Assembly (NCBI GenBank): GCA_023853785.1
Contig: JAJIRX010000038.1
Location: forward strand, 1 to 35,570
Reading direction: 5' to 3'
DNA length: 35,570 nucleotides
Source: Psilocybe azurescens
Lineage: Eukaryota > Basidiomycota > Agaricomycetes > Agaricales > Agrocybaceae
The stretch's first letter is position 1; each line of letters opens with the position of its first letter. The notes under the pieces are model-generated. The model was not told the DNA's origin and did no database searches. It saw only the letters and a list, made by a program, of their open reading frames with translations. Positions 19,446-30,769 of this stretch are shown in pieces. The translations under genes were made by a program, and so were the position numbers.

Positions 19446-20992
19446 CTATACATACAAGTAACACGAGGGAAAGTTTGTTATATCCATAATATCTCTGATA
19501 GGAATTTTTCTTCCCAAAGGGCCGAACCGAAGACTGACATCTAGAGTAACCGTACTCGAGGCGTTTAATTGACTAGAATCGATCCCGTCGTATTCGCCAT
19601 CATCATCGTCCTGCTCTTCCCCAGTGCCTGTGTCCAGGTCCATATCTTGTGTGGAGTTTTCGTGGGGTTACTCGAGACGATATTCCCTGACATGTCTATT
19701 AGCCGCCGGTCGAGATCCATAACTTGCCAATTCCACCATATCCTATCTAAATTCGCATGATGGAGGAAGAAGAGAGGTTCTGAATATAAAATAAAAGATG
19801 AAGAACGTAAAACATGGGGTGAACAGTATAGTACCCACCACCTGGACTGGAATAGAGATTTCCCAGCTCACCGCCGACTACCATATGTCCTGAAGCATGC
19901 TCTGAGACTGGAGTTGAGTCGTTATCAGGTACAGCCTCCTCCCGCTCGTGTTGGCTTTCTTCACTTTTACTGTCATCATCATCTGCACCTCCTTCTAGCG
20001 CCAAACGAAATTGCTCGTAGGTCTGCTGCTCAAGAGCGTGTTTTACCACGTCCGCGCTCAAAAACCGCTTGTAACTATCGTCGATGCCACGCACAAGGCA
20101 GTGCGTGGTGACCAACTTTCCTGGGCCAACATGGACAGCAAAGCTGTTTGGATCGCTGGCGTTGTACCCAAATGGACCATCCATTACGCACCCGCCAAAG
20201 GTGCTTGGAAGAACTTGGGACTCAGGGGTTATGTTCTCAGGGAGGGTATATGTCCCTTTACGCCGTCGCCACCAAAACCTGTAACAGGATCGAAAACGGG
20301 GAAGTGCGGATTCTGTTAATAGTCAGTACAACTCATTGTCGAAATTAGGGGTTTTATGAACTTGCGATTTATTTCCGGCCACATCTTGTGTCCAGTCCCA
20401 GTATCTAAGAAAATATGTTAGTAAAGCTAGGCTCAAATTCAATGGTAATTCTCACACACGGGATAGCACCCCGAAACCCACATTCATCCCTCAGAGTCTT
20501 CTCGTATAGAGTGACAAAGCGGCGATGCCATGGTAGAAAGTGTCCCTAAAAGACGGAGTTAATGGCTCCCCCTGCGGAAGTGGCATGAAAGACATACAGC
20601 CCAGTGGATAGAGGCAGCTGTATGAATGTGAACAGCTTGGAAATCGTCGAATCGGGATTGTACACCTCGATAAGACGTGATCCTGGGCAATGTCCGAGTA
20701 CATTTTACAGCGCGGATATACTCAGCCTTGTGTGCATCACTCAAGGTTCTCCTATTAGAACCTCTCCGTAAGAGCTGTGATATTCGGTAACAGAAACGGA
20801 GCTAACTCACCATTCTTGCCTCATCAAAAGATGGCTACATCGTCCTGTATTTTCGTTTATAGCTAAGCCGTTGAGTTCAGCGTCCATTTCAGCATCTGAG
20901 TCCAACAGAACACGAGAAAGGGCTCCAGATAGCAAGAAACATAGAATGGGCAGACTGAGGGCATTCGCAAACGATAGTCGCAGCAGAGGCAT
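19446..20992 (-). CDS. Secreted fungal tyrosinase (type 3 copper monooxygenase)
   Basis: Six exons: 20992-20811, 20751-20598, 20545-20460, 20404-20362, 20312-about 19836 and 19779-19446. An N-terminal hydrophobic signal peptide (residues 1-26, LSLPILCFLLSGALS) is followed by a CuA site. Its block is SRFDDFQAVHIHTAASIHW and GHFLPWHRRF, giving copper-ligand histidines near 102, 110 and 119. Then come YWDWTQDVAGNKSQ, FDPVTGFGGDGV, a CuB site HASGHMVVGGELG with FFLHHANLDRIWW, and a C-terminal domain (IPIRDIMD). The family oxidises phenols to quinones, for example in melanin formation. An Asp/Glu-rich loop lies before CuB. Frame is lost at 20254-20259 (AAAGGG one base short), near 19655, and possibly at the 19836 donor. 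The domains are otherwise complete, so I treat it as a real gene with sequence errors. Confidence 0.85.
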
Positions 20993-21784
20993 GCCTGTAC
21001 AACGGAGAAATATCTCTCAAAGATATGTTTTCGTCTCTATCCGAAATATGTCGGCTGTTGACAGAGGAGAGAGGCTGACTGGCGTTGCCATTGCGCTAAA
21101 ATACGCTCTTCAGCGAAATAGCTAGAGTAGCTGGGTAGACAGCAAAAATGTTGAAATCCGTTCTGAATCCGCAGTTCGACTTGTTTTCGACTTATCCAAA
21201 GCTACTAATACTAGACTAGACTAGACACAAGTCACTCTAGGTGGAGATACCTAGTTTCTGGTCATCAGTAGTAAGATCCAAAACGGAAACACAGACCCAT
21301 CACGAACCTCAACAAGCCGTCGTCGACCAGAATCGCCTTGAGTCGATACTAACTTCGCTGGATCCTTGTACTATGTTCTGTCATTCATAAGACTTCTAAC
21401 ATGTCTTGTTTTGTCCAGGTAGAAGGTCCGCTTGCCGTTCTAGTTGAATTAGACCTAGAAACGTACAGTAGGTTCAGATGTGCGGTATCAGTGCGACTTA
21501 GTGGCCCGTTGGCTCAGACCTTTATCACTCCACGGCAAAACCCGGCTGCAGGTATTTAATGGCACAAACCCTTTCTGTTCAGAACCACAACCAACTACCA
21601 TTTTCTTTCCTCCTTCACGTACTTCTCTCCAGGCGAGAGACTTGCGACACACAAAGAAAAATATCTATTTATCTCACTCGTGTACTTACCGTTTACCTGG
21701 TGTTCACGACGATCATCACACGAGAAAGCCATTTGTTCATATTTGAAACATTCCCTATCTCTCGAAAAAGCCACTAGTCTCTCT
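20993..21784. other. Divergent promoter region between tyrosinase and F-box-like gene 1
   Basis: No gene was seen. Both flanking genes point outward from this stretch, so it should carry both promoters. A weak TATTTAA at 21554-21560 lies about 230 bp before the plus-strand start. Confidence 0.4.
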
Positions 21785-22920
21785 ATGACAAATACAACAG
21801 CTATGTCCATTCACACTTGTCCTCCAGAGCTAATCCGCCTCATGGTCGAAGAGCTTTCATCTGATAGGGCAGCTCTTCGTGCGTTGACATTCACATGCAA
21901 ACAGTTCAATTACGAAGCGACGCGTCTCCTGTGCACATCCGTAACGATGAAGGATGCCACCAGCCATCTGATGTATCTCCGAATGCTATCTGAGAACCCC
22001 TCTATGGCTCGTCTGGTTCGTATATATCACTTCCCTGAAACGGGAGATACTGAGCGCGGAAAGCTCTGGACACTCATACATTTGTCCCTTCCCCTCATGG
22101 TGAATCTGAGGGTGCTCCTTTCACCTAGGACTCTCCCAGGGCGTCCTAAAACTCGTCTACTGCCAATCGTTGAAAATGGGTCGGTGATTTATCTGGATGA
22201 CGAAGGCACCTTATCACGATCCACAACGGGCACTGGTCTTCCTCGGTACACAACACAAGCTGAAACACCTTGGATGGTGCGTACTTGCTGATCCACCATC
22301 TGCTAAAATTCCCCGTACTTTGTCTCGTCTGGATGCCTTTTCCTATTGCATTCCTTCTTTGCTTTCTGGACGATCTATTCAAGAACTCCGGTGGAGTTCA
22401 GATGATAACAGTAGCGCCGGATACTCTTCGTCGCTCAAGCTTATAGAGTGCATTGTACATATGAGCGATTTCCGTCTTTTGCGCGTGCTGTCTTTGTCAA
22501 CTCACCTCGCGGATCTTGTTCTACATCAAATGTGCCGCCAAGATGTCAGCCCATTTGTGCATTTGGAGGTCCTAATGGTCGATTCACTATGCCTTTTGAA
22601 GGTAAGTAATCCGTATGAACTTATTTTTCGGGGTCTATTCTGATTTTTCGGCCTTGCAGTATGACTATTTCAGCCAGTTGTTTAGCAAACTTCCTCGAGT
22701 TACAAGATTAATATTTCCTGCCCCCTATGCTCATGGAGCACATTTGATTACATTACCAATCCTTAAAGGACTCGTTCGAAAAGCGTTTAAGGAGATCGGC
22801 AACCTGCAATACGTGGATGTCTACTTCCAGGAACTCTCTGGTTATCGGCGCTGGCGTTATGGACTTTTACTTCCGGAAGTGCTGGATATATCGGCTGATA
22901 ACATGTTTTTGGAGCTATGA
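21785..22920 (+). CDS. F-box-like protein, paralogue 1
   Basis: Start ATG 21785 (M-T-N-T-T-A-M-S); ATG 21803 is an alternative. An F-box-like N-terminus (CPPELIRLMVEELSSDR and LRALTFTCKQFNYEATRLL) is followed by a Leu-rich C-terminal region. One intron, 22602-22659 (GTAAGT ... TTGCAG), precedes a last exon with LQYVDVYFQEL and stop at 22918-22920. Layout and sequence match the gene at 26764-27888, including LPLMVNL, an LETQH/LGTQH-like block and the intron position. F-box proteins recruit substrates to SCF ubiquitin ligases; many agaricomycete members are unassigned. Frame changes once near 22165-22195, between PGRPKTRLLPIVENG and APYHDPQRALVFLGTQH. That is either a sequence error or real damage. 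Confidence 0.65.
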
Positions 22921-24573
22921 GCCGACTTTGACTTGAGCACGTCAGTACAAACCCCTGTTCACCCATACAAATTCAGGGCATAAATTTCATTTGAGAACCG
23001 AAGATTGTGATCGTTCACTAGCGGGCTCCAACCTGCTCCAGCAGTGTACAAAGGATTACGCAGAGCCCACATAGCCGTGGACCTCCATAGTTCCTCCATG
23101 TAACCTTCGGAAAGAGGAGTTGACATGTAAATTTAGGACAAATATGTTGATCGCAGATATGTTATATCGGGTTATATCGCTCTCTAGCCAAGTATTGTGG
23201 ATATTTGTCTGTTACACCGGTCTACTCATAGCCTCTCGTAGCCTGTCCGTGCCTCAAAAATCTGATGGTCGGAGATTCACAAGATAGGGGAAGTGCCTGT
23301 CGCTTACAAGTTTAGTAGTTTACAGAGGTGTGTTTGGCTTAGACGGATGCAAAATTTAGGGCTTCAATTTCAGCTTGGCAGGAGTATATCTATTATTAAA
23401 TCGGTGATCATTGGATTTTGAAGGACTGCAGAGAATTTTACATAGCGGCGAAATGAACGTGAGCTTGTATGAACCTGTCCTCAACATTTAAAGCAGTGTG
23501 ATCCTCTGAGCGCGACGTTCCTCGAATACCAATATATCGGAAAAGAACCTGCAGAAATGTTCAGTACGGGATGTTAAACAAACATACGGTCCGCCAAGGT
23601 AGTGTCGACATATCACAATCGGTATCGATGAATACCAAGCATAGATGCAATCGAGATGGCAATTTCAGGACAGCGCGGCGTGAACTGGCGAGAATTACCG
23701 TACTTTCCTTTCCTACGTGGTCGAACAGGGTCGAACCATGGCATTAGCTCTGACTTCCACACATGGAGTCCTTTCATCTTGAGTACTTTAGGGGATTTGG
23801 GAGGTGCTGGGTGGCTTTCTCAAGGCGCTAAATCCAGCACCAATCTATAGGGAGGGTCCGGACGCACGTTCAAACATCTGATAATGCTAAAATAGCACGA
23901 GCTACCAGACGAAATGGAAGAAAAACACACATATTGCAGTTCAAATCGAGCACTTAGAGCAAGAGAACACACCAGGCTCCGTTCTGGGTCTTGGGCATTC
24001 CGGAGTTCACTGATTGCGTCTTCCTTCAACGTGTTGTGCCTTTGTTGGATTCATTCTGGATCGGAGTGGCTGTGCCCGCGACGATAAGTATCCGCCGAAT
24101 CGAAAAATTTGCGATCAGCATTTGCCTGTGATTCGTGAAGTCGTGAAAGATACACAAAGATGGCCTACGACCGTGCGTAGCATTGCGTACTTGAAACAGA
24201 GAAACACGAAAACACATGGCTATTACATAGCAGATATCGATATGGTCCTCTGCCCGTTTCTAGACGAGTCTCGATTGGTCACTATGAATTTTCACAAATG
24301 AAGCTCAAAATAAGACGGCCGGTACATAGAGATATACTTGCACTCGACTGCGATTCCTCGTCATCTGTACCAGTAACAAGAGCTGGGATTGGAAGAGAAC
24401 GGAAACCAGAGTGATCGAGATCGTGGACCTGATGGCGTGGTCACGTGCTTGTACTGCGTCAGAGAATCACATGCGAAACTGGCCGTTAATAGTTTTGTAT
24501 TAAAAGGCACTGGCTCGAAAGCGCTTATCTTTTCAACAAACGTTCTTACCCACAACCACTACCATCGTCTACA
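22921..24573. other. Intergenic, no recognisable gene
   Basis: About 1.65 kb. Open frames of 60-95 codons (for example 24014-24301 plus) have no motif I recognise. The last 100 bp is the perilipin-like gene promoter. Confidence 0.4.
24497..24506 (+). promoter_or_regulatory. TATA-like element of the perilipin-like gene
   Basis: TATTAAAAGG lies about 75 bp upstream of the ATG at 24574. Confidence 0.4.
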
Positions 24574-25837
24574 ATGTCGGAAACGACTACCGAAACACAA
24601 ACTTCCCTTCCTCAGGCGGCGCAAACGCCAGAGTTCACCGTGCTCAGCCGCGTTGCGTCTATTCCTATGATCTGCTCGTCGCTGATCACCATCAATGACG
24701 CGTTGTCGACCAATACCTACACCCGCTCTTCTTACATTCATGCCAAAGAACTTTCTACCTCTGCGTACAAGCTCACCGAGCCTCTCCAAGTCAAATTGGC
24801 TCCCCTCATCGTCCGTGCTGACACCTATGCCAACAAGGCCGTTGATGCCGTCGAATCTCGCTACCCTTATCCATTCAAGGCCCAGCCAGAAGAGGTTGCC
24901 ACCTACGTTCGCGAACGTAAGGAGAACACCACGAACTATGTCAATGAGCAAGTCATCAATGTCAATAAGGCGATTGACGAAAAGGTCAAGACGCCCGCTT
25001 ACAATGTTGTCCACGATATCGATAGGGTGTGTTTTACTATTTTTCCTTTCCATTCATCGTTACTTATCGGGACCTGAATAGCGATTTGCTCCTATCGTTG
25101 ATTACATCGAGGTCACCGTTTCACGGCTGCATAATTCCGAGGCCGGACCGTCTACACCCCCGATGCTCAGTATCAGTATCAACGAGCTCTCGCTCTCTCA
25201 AAGACCCTCGGCGAGAATATCTATGACTACTCGAATGAGCAGTTGAAACACTTCCAGGCTCAATCTGTTATCGCGTATGTCTTCTTTACTTCTTACCCCA
25301 TTTCGTTGACATTCCTAACATAATTCAATACAATAGTCAGAAGGCCTCGGAGACTGCCGCCTCTATCTCAACTGTCGCCTCCTCATCTCTCACATCTGCC
25401 CAAGCCCGCATCCACGCTCTCTCCGATAACATGCTTGCCGAGCTCGAGAAACTACAAGCATCCTCAACCTCCCTCACAACGTCTCTTCAGGCCAGCCTCC
25501 AAAATTCAGCTTCGCAGATTCAATCCCAGATCCCCAGCCAGATCCAACAATCATATGCTGATCTATCTGCCGCACTGTCCTCCACTGTCAACGAACTCAC
25601 GACTATTATTACCACGAAGGACCTTCCTCTTCAAGAAAAGGTCGCGCGTATTGGTAAGGAAGTCCAGGAACGTGTGCACCCTCTTCTTGAAACCGTCAAA
25701 AGGGTGTTTCTGAGGTCCTCGCTCGTTCCAAAGAGGAAGTGGCCACTGTCACAGAGCCCACTGCAGAGCCCAAGGAGGCTGTGGTCGAAACCAAGGAAGC
25801 AAATGGGAACGGCCATGCGTCTGTCGATTCAGAGTGA
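24574..25837 (+). CDS. Fungal lipid-droplet perilipin-like protein
   Basis: Three exons, 24574-25026, 25082-25274 and 25337-25837, with introns of 55 and 62 nt (GTGTGT/ATAG, GTATGT/ATAG). The product is about 380 residues, hydrophilic, Ala/Ser/Thr-rich and helical. Blocks include PEFTVLSRVASIPMI, PLQVKLAPLIVRADTYANK, VESRYPYPFKAQPEE, DEKVKTPAYN, RFAPIVDYIEVTVSRLHN and QYQYQRALALSKTLGENIY. Amphipathic helix repeats rich in Ala/Ser/Gln follow, and an acidic tail with KEANGNGHASVDSE. The order matches basidiomycete perilipin-like proteins that coat lipid droplets. Frame is lost at 25157-25161 (C5, C6 expected) and near 25698-25704 (AAAAGGG one base short). Peptides on either side are conserved in pattern. 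Confidence 0.8.
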
Positions 25838-26763
25838 TTTGTTTCCATGTTTCTTTTCTGCCTTCTTGGTAGTTCACCCTTTCTATATTATATCGAGTCT
25901 TATCTCATCTTTGTTCTTCCTCTCCCCTCTCGGCATATCACATTTTAGAGTGTACACTATACTATAGACGCCGCCTTGATACTATTCCCATGCGTCTGAC
26001 GCATCAATCCATACTCAATTTTATAGTTCTGTTATTATCACGTCGCTGCGAGAGCAAACAATATCTACTTCGAAAGGATATTCGCGACGAAACATGCATG
26101 CTGCGGTTAATTGCGCGCAACTGGTTCTAAGAGCCTAATCAAGATCAAATGCCCCTGGTTGATTCGATCCTGTCATACCAAAAGAAGGTGAAGCACTATA
26201 GATGCTTAAGATAATTGTCAATTAACAAAGTGCTAACAAGACAAAAATTGAGGAGGAGACTTCAGGAATAGCATCATGAATGTGAGGCAAAATTCTCACA
26301 TTCTGTGAGGGCATTCTCAATCACCTGACCTCAGCGGGTCCGCGGCTTACATTATCGGCGATGCCTGAATTCATCATGATTCCAACGCTGGAGCTGGAGA
26401 CGTGAGGTAGGATTTCTGTGATAGTACACTTAGCCCTCCCATACATTGTTAACTTTGTACACACATCGTTCGAAATGCGATATTAGGCTATATTATAACC
26501 TAATCATGAATCATTGTACTGAACGGTAAGGTGAAAAGGTTTGATCTAGTCCGAGTCCCAGTACCTAAAAAGTGCGATAATTATACACGTGCCACCTTCC
26601 ACGGTTGACCGTACGTTCACCTGGTAACCCAGCCTTACCTTCAATCCTACCATACACCATAATACTATTTCGACAGTACGTATAGTTCAGGACACTTATA
26701 TAAACCTTTAACTTGATTCTCATTCATGGCTTATGCTTTCAGCTCGAAAGGTTTGAGAGGAAT
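25838..26763. other. Intergenic, no gene seen
   Basis: AT-rich spacer carrying the 3' region of the perilipin-like gene and the promoter of F-box-like gene 2. Confidence 0.4.
26697..26704 (+). promoter_or_regulatory. TATA box of F-box-like gene 2
   Basis: TATATAAA about 65 bp upstream of the ATG pair at 26764-26769. Confidence 0.55.
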
Positions 26764-27888
26764 ATGATGAATGGCTCCCTGTTTCCACCTGAGCTGGTCC
26801 GCATTATAGTCGAGAATCTCTCTTACAATCGGCCAGAGCTTCATGCTCTAACCTTGGTCTCAAAGACATTTCATTGGGAAGCCATGCGCCTTCTATATCG
26901 ATCAATGACGGATCCTGAAGGAACGAGGCACTACAACTTTCTTGTTGCAGTGCGGAAACGTCCAGAACTCGCGGAGCTGATACACACGTATCATGTTCCA
27001 ACAATTGCCCACTCGCAGAAAAGGCCCCTTTGGTCCCTCATACTCCGATCTTTGCTGTTGATGGTCAATTTGAAGGAACTAGCGTATCTCCGCCTCTTTG
27101 CAATTCCCTTGACACCATTTCCGGGTGTTAGGAAAGGCCAGAAAATGCCATTTCAACTCGAGACATTCATCTGGACTATAGGTTGGCGGGGTCCATGGGA
27201 TATGTGTCCATTCCATCCAACCAAGACCCTCCAGTTTCTTGAAACTCAGCATGAGTTAAGATACCTTCGATGGAGCTATGGTCTTCCCGAAATGTCCATA
27301 GCACCCAATATTGTCCCCAAACTGAAGATTCTCTACAGTTCGTTCAACGCAATACAAGCATTTCTTCCCTGCAGAACTATTACCGATCTCTTTTGGGAGG
27401 ATCCCACCTCCCCTGCAACATCGACTCTTATCCTTAAATTGAAAGAGTTCTCGGGACTGCGTGCCGTCTCTCTTCCAGGGGATGTATGGTCAAAGCTAAC
27501 GGGTCCTAGAGTGGAAGGAAAGATATCACCTCTGAACACAATCAAGGTGTTAGAGCTCCGCTCAGCAATGAAGACCCACTGGGTGAGTCTGCTATTTTAG
27601 ATAAGCATGGAGATAGCTTTATAACATGTTCATTTTAAGAAGATTTTGCCTATTATCGCTATGTTCCCTTGTCTTAAAAGGCTAATTATTACGCCTGACG
27701 ATCCTCACTCGGGGAACATCACTGAGCGCTACCCCGAAGCCGACATCTTCTCTCTTTATGAGCAAAGCTCCAATCTCATTTATGTTGACGTACGGATTAG
27801 TGACATATTCTTCAAACGATGGATCAACAAACTTCTCTCACCGGACATGGTGATAATCCCTTATGATCGAGTGTTAGAGTTGGAATAA
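26764..27888 (+). CDS. F-box-like protein, paralogue 2
   Basis: Start chosen at ATG 26764 (M-M-N-G-S-L-F-P-P-E-L), which sits just below a TATA box; the upstream in-frame sequence has no ATG. The F-box-like block is LFPPELVRIIVENLSYNRPE, then LHALTLVSKTFHWEAMRLL. A long Leu-rich region follows (LLLMVNLKEL, KTLQFLETQHELRYLRW, ITDLFWEDP). A single intron, 27583-27639 (GTGAGT ... TTAAG), leads to the last exon with LIYVDVRISDIFF and stop at 27886-27888. About 355 residues, with no frame break seen. It shares layout with the gene at 21785-22920 and lies in the same orientation on the other side of the perilipin-like gene. Substrate unknown. Confidence 0.75.
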
Positions 27889-28152
27889 TGGCGTGATGCA
27901 TACCGACAATAATACAGTACAGCAAAATACCCTAATTCTCTTTTCATTGAAACTGGTCAAATATTGGTATGAAGCATGCACCATGGATAATACAGTAACC
28001 TAATATAAGTTTCAGCGAGTCTCGCAAAGGGTTCATCATTGGGTAAAAGAAAGACTTGTGTTGTGCTTTAAATCGATGAACGTTGGATGCCCATAGATAT
28101 CGCACTTTCTCGGCTACATCGCGCAACTGGATAGTTTGCCATTCTGAAGATC
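27889..28152. other. Short intergenic stretch
   Basis: Between the end of F-box-like gene 2 and the dehydrogenase remnant; nothing recognisable. Confidence 0.4.
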
Positions 28153-28640
28153 CTACCACGATGGCATCTTTGTCCCATCTATATGCATGAATTCTCCACC
28201 ATTCTTCTCACGCGTCGATTCATCGATAACTTTGAGAATTGGGGTCGCAGCTTCAGCTGCTGTAGGCTCGGTACCGGTAACCAGAGTTTTGAACATGCCA
28301 CTTAGGTCATTGACGCAAGTATCATCCACTGGGGATTGAAATTATGAGTGGATATTATGATTCGAGAAGGAAGGACATACACCTACAAGCTGTCGTTGAG
28401 ACGCCACCAGGCGACATTGGGAAAGCCACTAACACGCACACAAACGAAAATGAAGAAGAGATAGAGAAATTAAGCAAGCCAGCTACATGCACCGAGCCAG
28501 TCGTTCTCAAAAATATTTTTCTAGTAGCCCAATTCAACGCTTCTTTGGCTTCTCGCTGATTTCGGCAAAAGTTTGGTTTCAATGTTCACTGACTGTGAGA
28601 CATTCGTCTTCAGGGTTGCAGCTAAAGTGTGATAAGCGAA
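28153..28640 (-). pseudogene. Short-chain dehydrogenase/reductase remnant (C-terminal part)
   Basis: Minus-strand exon pieces read KEALNWATRKIF (about 28555-28518), VAFPMSPGGVSTTACR (about 28430-28385) and, after an acceptor at about 28333, FKTLVTGTEPTAAEAATPIL and KVIDESTREKNGGEFMHIDG, ending with TKMPSW and stop at 28153. This is the C-terminal pattern of fungal SDR enzymes. The catalytic Tyr-x-x-x-Lys position reads Q-R-E-A-K, so the Tyr is absent. The Rossmann GxxxGxG half is missing. It cannot be a working enzyme. Confidence 0.6.
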
Positions 28641-28770
28641 TCAGAGAGGCTAGAGCTATCAAGGCATGATAATGTGAGTAACAAGTGATTTTGCCAGTCA
28701 TAGTACCCGATCGCAAGACAAAGCTGGGGGTCCTTATTGCGACCCCGAGAACAACAGATGCCGGCCGAAC

Positions 28771-28779
28771 ATAAAAGCC
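28771..28779. repeat. Target-site duplication of the retroposon, left copy (ATAAAAGCC)
   Basis: ATAAAAGCC directly before the T20 run. The same 9 bases, extendable to ATAAAAGCCTTTT, occur at 30679. Confidence 0.75.
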
Positions 28780-28806
28780 TTTTTTTTTTTTTTTTTTTTG
28801 AATCTA

Positions 28807-28812
28807 TTTATT
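28807..28812 (-). terminator. Poly(A) signal of the retroposon
   Basis: AATAAA on the minus strand, 7 bases before the genomic A20 tail. Confidence 0.6.
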
Positions 28813-30130
28813 AACGTGCAGCAAGCAAACGAAGTGCTAAGACGCACGGGTGCTAAAACGTGCACCGTTCTACTCTATAGTAAGTACTGGCTATTGAGAT
28901 TCCGTGGCGACGTGTTTTGTATATCTATAGGTCCATTGAAGTGTGTAGGATAAGGTGATAATAGCTCAACGTGAGCGGCCATGTTAAGCGCGACGTATGA
29001 AATTGAACAGAAAAGATGAATGTATAAGAAGAATAATAAAGAATGTAGAAGTTTCACAAAAACAAACGGAAGTTAGAGGTCTCGTATTCCAACGTCTGGT
29101 GTTATTGGTCGTCATCGGATTCTTCTTCCTCAGGGTCTGGATCCGGTTCGTTCTCGAAGGAAGGCTGAGAGGGCGGTTGGGGTACGGTACCGGTTCTCGA
29201 GAAGGCCCCTGAGATTCTCAGAAAGTTTGCTAAGGCTTTGATCCCGGAAATCGTACCCAATATGTCGGGAAGGAAAAGGTAGGAGGAGGCTTTACGAAGG
29301 GTTTTTCGAGCACTGGAGTATCTTCCAACCTAAAGGGTTCTCTTGCGAGGCCCACCAGATATTGGTCGCCACTGGGTTTATTCCAGCAAAGCCGTAGAAT
29401 GGCCTTAGCCTCCCATATAGGTATTCATGCCCTCAGTTTACACCCAGTGACCTGGATTGTTGACATTACTAGTGCCCTAAAAGAGCTTCCTACATGGTGC
29501 ACGAAGGAGTTGCACCTGCTGCTCCACTGGCCCCAGTGGTCTTATCCCAATCAAGTGTGGAAGGGAATCAACTCAAGCACATACTCTGAATTACCCAGAG
29601 TTGCACCGACGGAGGATTTAGTCCTCTCGGGCCAGAACACAGGGACTACCCATGTCTGCCACGGCTCAGAGTTGGTGTATGCTGACCAAAGCAATAACGA
29701 GCCAAAGCTCTCCCAGTCCTCCTTCCCGTTCTGAGGCAAGTGCTTCGCTGATGCCAGATGGCGCGGATCCGCAACTTGTCCTCAATCTCCGTCTTGCCCA
29801 ATAAAATTGGACTAACCACCATAGAGGGAGAGATGATAGACCGTCAGGAAAAATCACTCTGGCCTAAATGGCGAGGGGTGGCCTGTCAGCATTGCTGTCG
29901 GCTGGTTATTGCCCCAAAACGCCCCCACTTATCAGACTCCTATCTCATTAGGCATACCGTTATTGCCATCATAAAGACCCTTTCGGGCGGCCGGAATACC
30001 AGCACTTGAAGCATAGAGGCTGACATACATGGTCCTCAAGCTCTCAATCCGGTAAAGGATCAAGAAGCTCCAACGCATGCATCCTCCACGGTTGTGTGCC
30101 TTGGAGCGTGGATAACACCACTGCAAACAC

Positions 30131-30515
30131 TCCTTTACCAAGGGAGGACTCCGCAGCGAGTTTATAGTCTAGCAGCGACCACCATCCCATGCTCGAACAC
30201 GTCGAGAGCTTCAAGGGTTAAAGCCGCCAGACTGATCCTGACGAGTGACGCGACAGGTCACGTGACACGTCGGACCCTTCGGAAGAGTGTGGCTAATGCC
30301 ACGACGACACGCTGCCGCCCCTCCTTTACCAAGGGAGGGCTCCTCTGGTAGTTTAACGTCTTTGCGGACCCGGAGAGGCGTGCCTAAAGAAGACACCGTG
30401 AGCTTCCTGAACACATCAGAAGACCTCACCGTATAGTTTTTAACTTCCCAGGTCGCAAGAAGCAGGTGCCATGGATGTGGCTAATGCCCCTTTCAGCTCC
30501 TTTACCAAGGGAGCG
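30131..30515. repeat. Three copies of a 16-18 bp imperfect palindrome within the retroposon
   Basis: TCCTTTACCAAGGGAG occurs at about 30131, 30320 and 30499, about 180 bp apart. GGCTAATGCC recurs beside two of the copies, suggesting decayed 180-bp tandem units. Confidence 0.65.
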
Positions 30516-30678
30516 TCCAAGCACCTGGCAGGAACCGTGCTGTCTTCCATGACCTCCTAGATCCCAAATGTGGCTCAAAAAAATTTCGAGCTTGTGCGGA
30601 GGGAGGAGATCCTCGTTGATCCAATCAGAGCGTGCGAAAAAAACCACGATGATGGTGGTCGGAGTCAAAGAGCGGTTT

Positions 30679-30687
30679 ATAAAAGCC
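30679..30687. repeat. Target-site duplication of the retroposon, right copy (ATAAAAGCC)
   Basis: Matches 28771-28779. Removing the element restores ATAAAAGCCTTTTGCC upstream of the SDR remnant on the plus strand, so the insertion may have hit its TATA-like box. Confidence 0.75.
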
Positions 30688-30769
30688 TTTTGCCAAGCGT
30701 TTTTCGATCTTGTTCTCTTGCTAGTGTTCTCCCTTACTGTGATAACTTTGCCCATAATCGAATGTTTAT

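Larger units (their letters stand above)
28780..30678 (-). mobile_element. Non-LTR-type retroposon insertion with A20 tail
   Basis: On the minus strand the element ends AATAAATAGATTC followed by 20 A residues (T20 at 28780-28799). It is bounded by direct ATAAAAGCC repeats at 28771-28779 and 30679-30687. A tail, a poly(A) signal (28807-28812) and a short direct repeat are the hallmarks of target-primed reverse transcription. The 1.9-kb body shows no reverse transcriptase or endonuclease motif. Minus-strand reading frames are short and interrupted, with an acidic DPDPEEESDDDQ stretch near the 3' end. Three copies of TCCTTTACCAAGGGAG lie inside. It may be a SINE-like element, a truncated LINE or a retrocopy; I cannot tell which. 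Confidence 0.65.

Noticed and set aside
20356..20363. GC-AG intron in the tyrosinase (GCAAGT donor)
   Set aside because: A GT donor three bases further (CAA|GTTCAT) keeps frame into NPHFPVFDP, whereas the GC donor does not.
28780..28799. T20 run as a simple microsatellite
   Set aside because: It is preceded on the minus strand by AATAAA at the normal distance and bounded by a direct repeat found 1.9 kb away, which fits a retroposon tail better.
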